From positions 1,102,591-1,166,590 of the forward strand of contig JADNRY010000002.1 of NCBI GenBank assembly GCA_015501585.1: DNA of 64,000 nt. Reading direction: 5' to 3'. Position 1 is the stretch's first letter. Each line of letters begins with the position of its first letter. The notes beneath the pieces are model-generated. The model made no database searches. It was not told where the DNA came from and saw only the letters and a program-made list of their open reading frames with translations. This document shows, one piece after another, positions 59,082 to 64,000 of this stretch. Made by a program: the position numbers and the translations under genes. Source of the DNA: Rhodocollybia butyracea. Taxonomy: Eukaryota; Basidiomycota; Agaricomycetes; Agaricales; Omphalotaceae.

Positions 59082-61835
59082 ATGTCGATGCAGTTCTGTT
59101 CAAACTGCAAGAAAAACATCTTCACTCCTCGATTAAATATAGATCTCTCGTCCATTCGCGAAAAACTCCGCTCTGAATCTGGCCCGACATCTGTACAGCC
59201 TGATGAAATCACTTCCGTTCTCCAAAATGCGCAACGAGACTTGGATGATTACGACAAGGAAACTCATCGTCTTGAATCGCGTCGAATGGTCTTGATTGCG
59301 GAGAAGGAGCGCACACGAGAAATTATGAAGCAGACCCAATGTCTACTTGCTCCCATTCGAAAACTTCCTGACGAGATTTTGGGATGCATCTTTGACGAAT
59401 GCTGTGGAATGAACTATTTCAACTCGATTGGTGTCGATCCGCCGGTGGATTCTGTGGGACTTTTCAGGACCAAGCCTGCACTAGTCCTCAGTATGGCCCA
59501 TATAGTGTGTAATAAATCAAACTTTGAAAGTAGTGTCATCTTGCTTGCATACGTGAACATTTGTTGCATCTATCAGGATATCTATACCGCTCATTCCGTG
59601 AAGTTGTGAATTCATTGTCAATCAAACATGAAAACATCCAAACAGTATTAAGTATATAGTACACATAGGCCAAACTGCTAGCCATTGCATGTTGATTACA
59701 AAGCTCGACTTGATTCACATCCTGCTACAGGTCACTGGATGCTTCAATGAGTCCATTATCTTAGTGACAGGGAGGACTGGAATTAGTGACTCAGGGGTCA
59801 CTTACCTGGGCCACCCCAACTTGGCCCTGCACCTGGCCCAGAGGGTCGAAAATTGGGATCAGGATTTTGTGTAAAAATTTAAACTAGAAGACGCAACATT
59901 AGATACTGTATTATTGTTAGTTTGATAACCTGCAGCTCACAAGCTTGGCACAATGTTGAATGAGGTGACTTGGCCATTCCCCTAACAACTACTTAACCTA
60001 TTTAATATGCAATTGTGTTTGAGACAATCTAGTAATGGCTAGCCTCTCTCTACACTTAACTTTGGCCCGAGGTCAGGGCCAAGGGCCAGCAAAATCCTAA
60101 TCCCGATTCCCAACTCCCTGGACGTCAGAAAGGAAAGGAAACCCGATGCGGTCCCATTGAGGAACAGTCTACACATTGCATCAGGTGTGTGCCATGGATG
60201 CATGCCTCCAGCGGTGCTACGACCAGTGTGGGTTGAAAGTTAAATTTCAAAGTCAGTGACCAGTAACAGCCAGTGACCCGCCAGCGCTCCCTGACCCTAA
60301 ATGGACTCAACTTACTACCCACTAACTTGTACTAGTCTTAAGTTAATTGTGTGTAATGGTTCACAGAGTTTGGTCTATGTATGCTATATACTTACTACTA
60401 TCTGAGTGTTTTCATGTTTAATTCACAGTGAATTCACAACTTCATGGAATGAGCCATATGGATATATCCAAATGGATGCGACAGATGTTTGTGTATGCAA
60501 GCAAAACAGCACTACTTCAAAGTCTGATTTATTACACACTATATGGGCCATACCTCAGTAGTGTCTGCTCGTGTTGGCGGAGGATTGGGCTTTCCTTGCC
60601 ACAGATATGGGCAAGGATTTCGTTCAAAATGACTACTTCCTGGACAACTGACCAGTCATTCTACGAATTACGTCCCGCTAAAACTTTGACATTATTTGTT
60701 GAGCGTTCCAAGCAACACCCACTCACCATCACTATCGATGTGATAGACGCTAAAATTCCATCCGCAGAGTTAACGTGTGGACCCTTGTCTATATTGATCA
60801 ACCAACACCCCCATTGGCGTAGCTTTAGTTTCTTGAATACATGGCCTGGAAATCTCCACAGATTGCTCACAACCTTTTCTTCATTGCCCGACCTCACATT
60901 TCCACAACTCATTGACTTACATATCGGAGATAGCACCCTTGAAGATTGGATTCTGTTTACTCATATCTATCCCAACTTGAAATGCTTAAATCTGATGTCA
61001 ACTACCCCAGCCTTTCCTTCCAACTTCCCACTCACCAAGTTGTTACAACTTCGAGTAGGTTGGGTTGATGAGGCCGGCATGAGAAGGCGTGTCGTTGCTC
61101 GGAGTACCAATCTCATAGCGTTGGATATTTCAGATATCTTTCGAAGAAGTATGATACACAATGACTCCCAAGTTTTACCCACCGCACACCACCTTCTAGA
61201 GACATTAACGGTTCGTCTTTTGAACACGGACGACTTCGTTGTAACGCCGGTGTTCCCATTTTTCAAGTTCCCTGCCCTAAAATCTCTCACAACCAAACCC
61301 GATGTTATACAGCCCAAATCGGGTCCATAGGCATTCTTCAGCCATTTCATGGCCTTTGTTCAGCGTTCGTCCTTCTCATTAACAACTCTCTTCATTGAAA
61401 GCCTCAGCCTTGCCGACTCGAGTATGGTCCATCTTTTAGCTCGTGTCCCAACTTTGCTGGATTTCACTCTCATCGATACCGATGTCCTAAAGAAAGTCCT
61501 ATCACAGAAGGACTAATAAAAAGTCTTCATGCATATCGATATCCGAGTCAGAATAGCTCCATTCACCCGTTGAATGGGCCTCTTCTCCCGAGGTTGCGCT
61601 CACTTAAATTAATTTACAACGGAGATGTTTTCAACGATCAAGCAGTTGTTGATATGATTATGTCTCGCTGGACGTCAGACTTCGTTTCGAGTCGGGAAGT
61701 TGACTGCTTGCGGTCATTTACCATGATATATCAGAGTAGCCTGAAAAAAGGCTCTGGGTGCTTACGATGCCTTGGATCATATCGAGAAGGATGGTATGAG
61801 ACTCATAATTTTGTGGAAGGATGATCTGGCTAGAA
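59082..61835 (+). pseudogene. F-box/coiled-coil protein copy 1, split by a transposon
   Basis: The first part (59082-59491) encodes MSMQFCSNCKKNIF, a coiled coil (LQNAQRDLDDYDKETHRLESRR) and an F-box (IRKLPDEILGCIFDECC). The coding sequence stops at CTAGTCCTCAG and resumes at 60559 (SVCSCWRRIGLSLPQIWARI...) after a 1.06 kb insertion. The downstream part is like copy 2 but has a TAG at 61327-61329 where copy 2 has TGG, and a later loss of the segment around DTDVPPKES. It is clearly non-functional in full length. Confidence 0.85.
59492..60552. mobile_element. Transposable element with long inverted repeats in an F-box pseudogene
   Basis: Exactly bounded: the F-box gene is interrupted with a 6-bp target duplication CCTCAG (59486-59491 and 60553-60558). 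The 1061-bp element begins TATGGCCCATATAGTG and ends with its reverse complement. The inverted repeats extend inward for about 200 bp each (59492-59690 and 60355-60552) with scattered mismatches; shared blocks include gtgtaataaatca, cttgcttgcatac and cattccatgaagttgtgaatt. Weaker inverted similarity continues (a ggattttg block near 59860 and 60090 in inverted orientation), so it may be a foldback element. No transposase frame is present. The superfamily is not certain. Confidence 0.9.
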
Positions 61836-62272
61836 ATAGATAACGCTATCGATTCATTTCGTATATGCAGCTTCATCGGTATCATATTACTTGGGTATAT
61901 ATATGGCTCTCATTCGCTAGTACATCCCAATACTTCAGCACGGCGGCAGGCCACGTTGACGACCCGCATCCAGCGCACTACCGTTAAATAATCCTCATTT
62001 TCCTCCAGGTTAGCTCTTCAGGATGCTTCACCCACGCACTATCTTCTGCAGCATCTTTTTCAATCGCTACTAGGCAGCCAGACTCTTAATATTAATATTT
62101 TTGGGGAGCAGTGAAGCAACGAAATTTCATCATATGAAACTCGGGCATATCCAGTAGAGCTACACCGTAGAGAAAAGTAAAGATGTAAATGCTCTAATTA
62201 AAAGGCCCAATTGTATGTAGGAGAATTGTTGACATCGAATGGGCGCTTATTACCTTTTTGAAGTTTTTCACG
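61836..62272 (+). repeat. Upstream block of F-box copy 2
   Basis: Direct repeat of 58600-59080; see the block before copy 1. It marks the start of the second tandem unit. No further gene. Confidence 0.75.
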
Positions 62273-63965
62273 ATGCAGTTCTGTTCAAACTGCAAGCAAA
62301 ATAGTTTCGCTCCTCGATTGAACTTGGATCTCTCGTCCATTCGCGAAAAGCTCCGTTCTGACTCTGGACCGACATCAGTCCAGCCTGGTGAATTCACGTC
62401 CATTCTCCAAAATGCCCAGCGAGACTTGGATGATTATGACAAGGAAATTCATCGTCTGGAATCACGTCGAATGGTCTTGATTGCGCAGCAGGAGCGCACA
62501 CGAGAAATTATGAATCAAGTCCAATGTCTGCTTGCTCCCATTCGAAAACTTCCTGACGAGATTCTGGGATGCGTCTTTGACGAGTGCTGTGAAGTGAATC
62601 GCTTCAGTTCGATTGGTGTTGATCCACCGGCGGATCCTGTAGAGCGTTTGAGGACCAAGCCTGCACTGGTTCTCAGTAGTGTGTGCTCACGTTGGCGGAG
62701 GATTGGGCTTTCCTTGCCGCAGATATGGGCAAGAATCCGGTTCACAATGACTCAGGACGGAGACGATGCTTCACTGACAACTGATCAGTCTTACTACGAA
62801 CATCCTGCTAAAACCTTGACATTATTTGTTGAGCGTTCGAAGAAACACCCGCTCACTATCACTATTAACGTGAGAGAAATAGCCATTCTACCAGCAGAAA
62901 TAACGTGTAGACCCTTGTCTATATTGGTTAACCAACATCTCCGTTGGCGTGACTTTTGTTTCTGGGGTACACGGCCTACAGATCTCAAGATATTGCTCAC
63001 ATCCCTTTCACCGTTGCATGACCTCACATTTCCACAACTCATCAAGTTACACTTTGGAAACACACGCGATACAGATTGGGTTTTCTTTACTCGCATCTAT
63101 CCCAGTCTCAAATACTTAAATCTCAGGACAACTGCCCCATCCTTTCCTTCCGAGTTCCCATTCACTCAGTTGTCACAGCTTCGAGTGGGTTTGGTCAGTG
63201 ACACCGACTTGAGAACATGTGTATTTGCTCGGAGTACCAATCTCATAGAGTTGGATATCTCAGATATATGTGTAAAGGGAGAGATATTTAATGACCTCCA
63301 AGTTTTACCCGTGACTGCACACCACCTCTTGAACAAATTAACGGTTCGGCTTCATCGCAAGGATCACCTCGTTGAGACAGTGTTCCCGTTTTTCAAGTTC
63401 CCTGCCTTGAAATCTCTTACAATCAAACCAGATAATGTACAGCCCCGATTAGGTCCATGGGTATACTTTAGCCATTTCATGGCCTTTGTTCAGCGTTCGT
63501 CCTTCTCGTTAACAACTCTCTTCATTAAAAGTCTCAGCCTTCCCGATTCGAGTATGGTCCATCTTTTAGCTCACGTCCCAACTTTGCTGGGATTTCACTC
63601 TCGTCGACACCGATGTCCCACCTAAAGAAAGTCCTATCACGGAAGGACTAATAGAAAGTCTTCATGCATATCGATATCAGAGTAGCGCCCTCCGCCCGCT
63701 CAATGGACCTCTTCTCCCGAAGTTGCGCTCCCTCAAATTAACTTACAACGGAGATGTTTTCAGCGACCAGGCGGTTGTTGATATGATCAAATCTCGCTGG
63801 ACGTCAGATTTCATTTCGGGTCGGGAAGTTGACTGTTTGCGGTCTTTTACAATGACATATCGGCGTAGAAAAAAGGCTCTGGATGCTTACGATATCTTGA
63901 ACCATATCGAGAAGGATGGTATGAGACTCGTAATTTTGTGGATGGATGATTTGGGTACAGAATAG
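62273..63965 (+). CDS. F-box/coiled-coil protein copy 2
   Basis: ATG 62273 (MQFCSNCKQNSFAPRLN). Layout: a CSNC motif at the start, a coiled coil (residues about 35-75, LQNAQRDLDDYDKEIHRLESRR), an F-box (IRKLPDEILGCVFDECCEVN, about residues 85-105), RWRRIGLSLPQIWARI, then LRR-like repeats (LTFPQLIKLHFG, YPSLKYLNL, FTQLSQLRVG, TNLIELDISDI, LNKLTVRL, FPALKSLTIK). It probably acts as a substrate receptor of an SCF ligase. One G too many in GGG at 63589-63591 (copy 1 has GG) shifts frame after PTLL. With one G fewer, the chain runs on as DFTLVDTDVPPKES to the stop at 63965. No intron is needed. Confidence 0.85.
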
Positions 63966-64000
63966 ATAACACTATCGCTATTCACTGGAATCCTATTTCG

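Noticed and set aside
59491..60558. The F-box insertion acting as a spliced intron (introner-like)
   Set aside because: A GT at 59491 and an AG at 60558 exist, but removing 59491-60558 loses one base and shifts the frame.

Overview
This 64 kb window is nuclear DNA of a filamentous basidiomycete, most likely an Agaricomycete (mushroom-forming fungus). Genes are dense and carry many short introns, mostly 48-65 nt with GT...AG ends and CTRAC-like branch points. The gene families include several typical of that class: a DUF6533 seven-helix protein, EF-hand/ZZ proteins, F-box proteins with a coiled-coil front end, and MYND/MSS51-C proteins. I resolved most genes by hand, joining exons by reading frame and known family sequence.

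Left part (1-9.5 kb), mostly core genes: the 3' part of a CDC24-type Rho GEF; an unknown helical protein; mitochondrial F1-ATPase alpha (ATP1) divergent from mitochondrial ribosomal protein bL21m; and the spliceosomal U1 protein PRP40. From 9.5 to 18.4 kb lies a tandem triplication of a gene encoding two MYND fingers and an MSS51-type C-terminal domain. The copied unit also carried the 3' end of PRP40. A 1.5 kb inverted-repeat transposable element sits in the second unit. A TMEM14 gene follows, then a secreted/single-pass membrane protein and a large multi-pass membrane protein of unknown function.

Middle part (25-34.5 kb) is again housekeeping: a DUF2408 protein, tropomyosin, MsrB, a 4EHP-type eIF4E, the IPC synthase subunit Kei1 and a membrane-anchored SGNH/PC-esterase-like protein. 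From 35 to 49.5 kb the sequence is accessory and repeat-rich: a tail-anchored Ser-rich protein, a large EF-hand + ZZ-finger protein flanked by direct repeats, a small nuclear-looking protein with a decayed paralogue, a Con-6 stress protein, and a DUF6533 protein whose gene has one intron swollen to about 1.5 kb. This last gene is also flanked by direct repeats.

Right part (49.8-64 kb): a long disordered Ser-rich protein, an AsaB/CmcJ-like oxygenase-family gene, an F-box gene, and two tandem F-box paralogues. The first paralogue is a pseudogene split by a 1.06 kb element with long inverted repeats and a 6-bp target duplication.

A caution for all gene models: at least eight coding regions, including ATP1 and PRP40, are broken by one-base length changes inside homopolymer runs. 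This looks like uncorrected sequencing error rather than biology. Single frameshifts here should not be read as pseudogenes without read-level checks.
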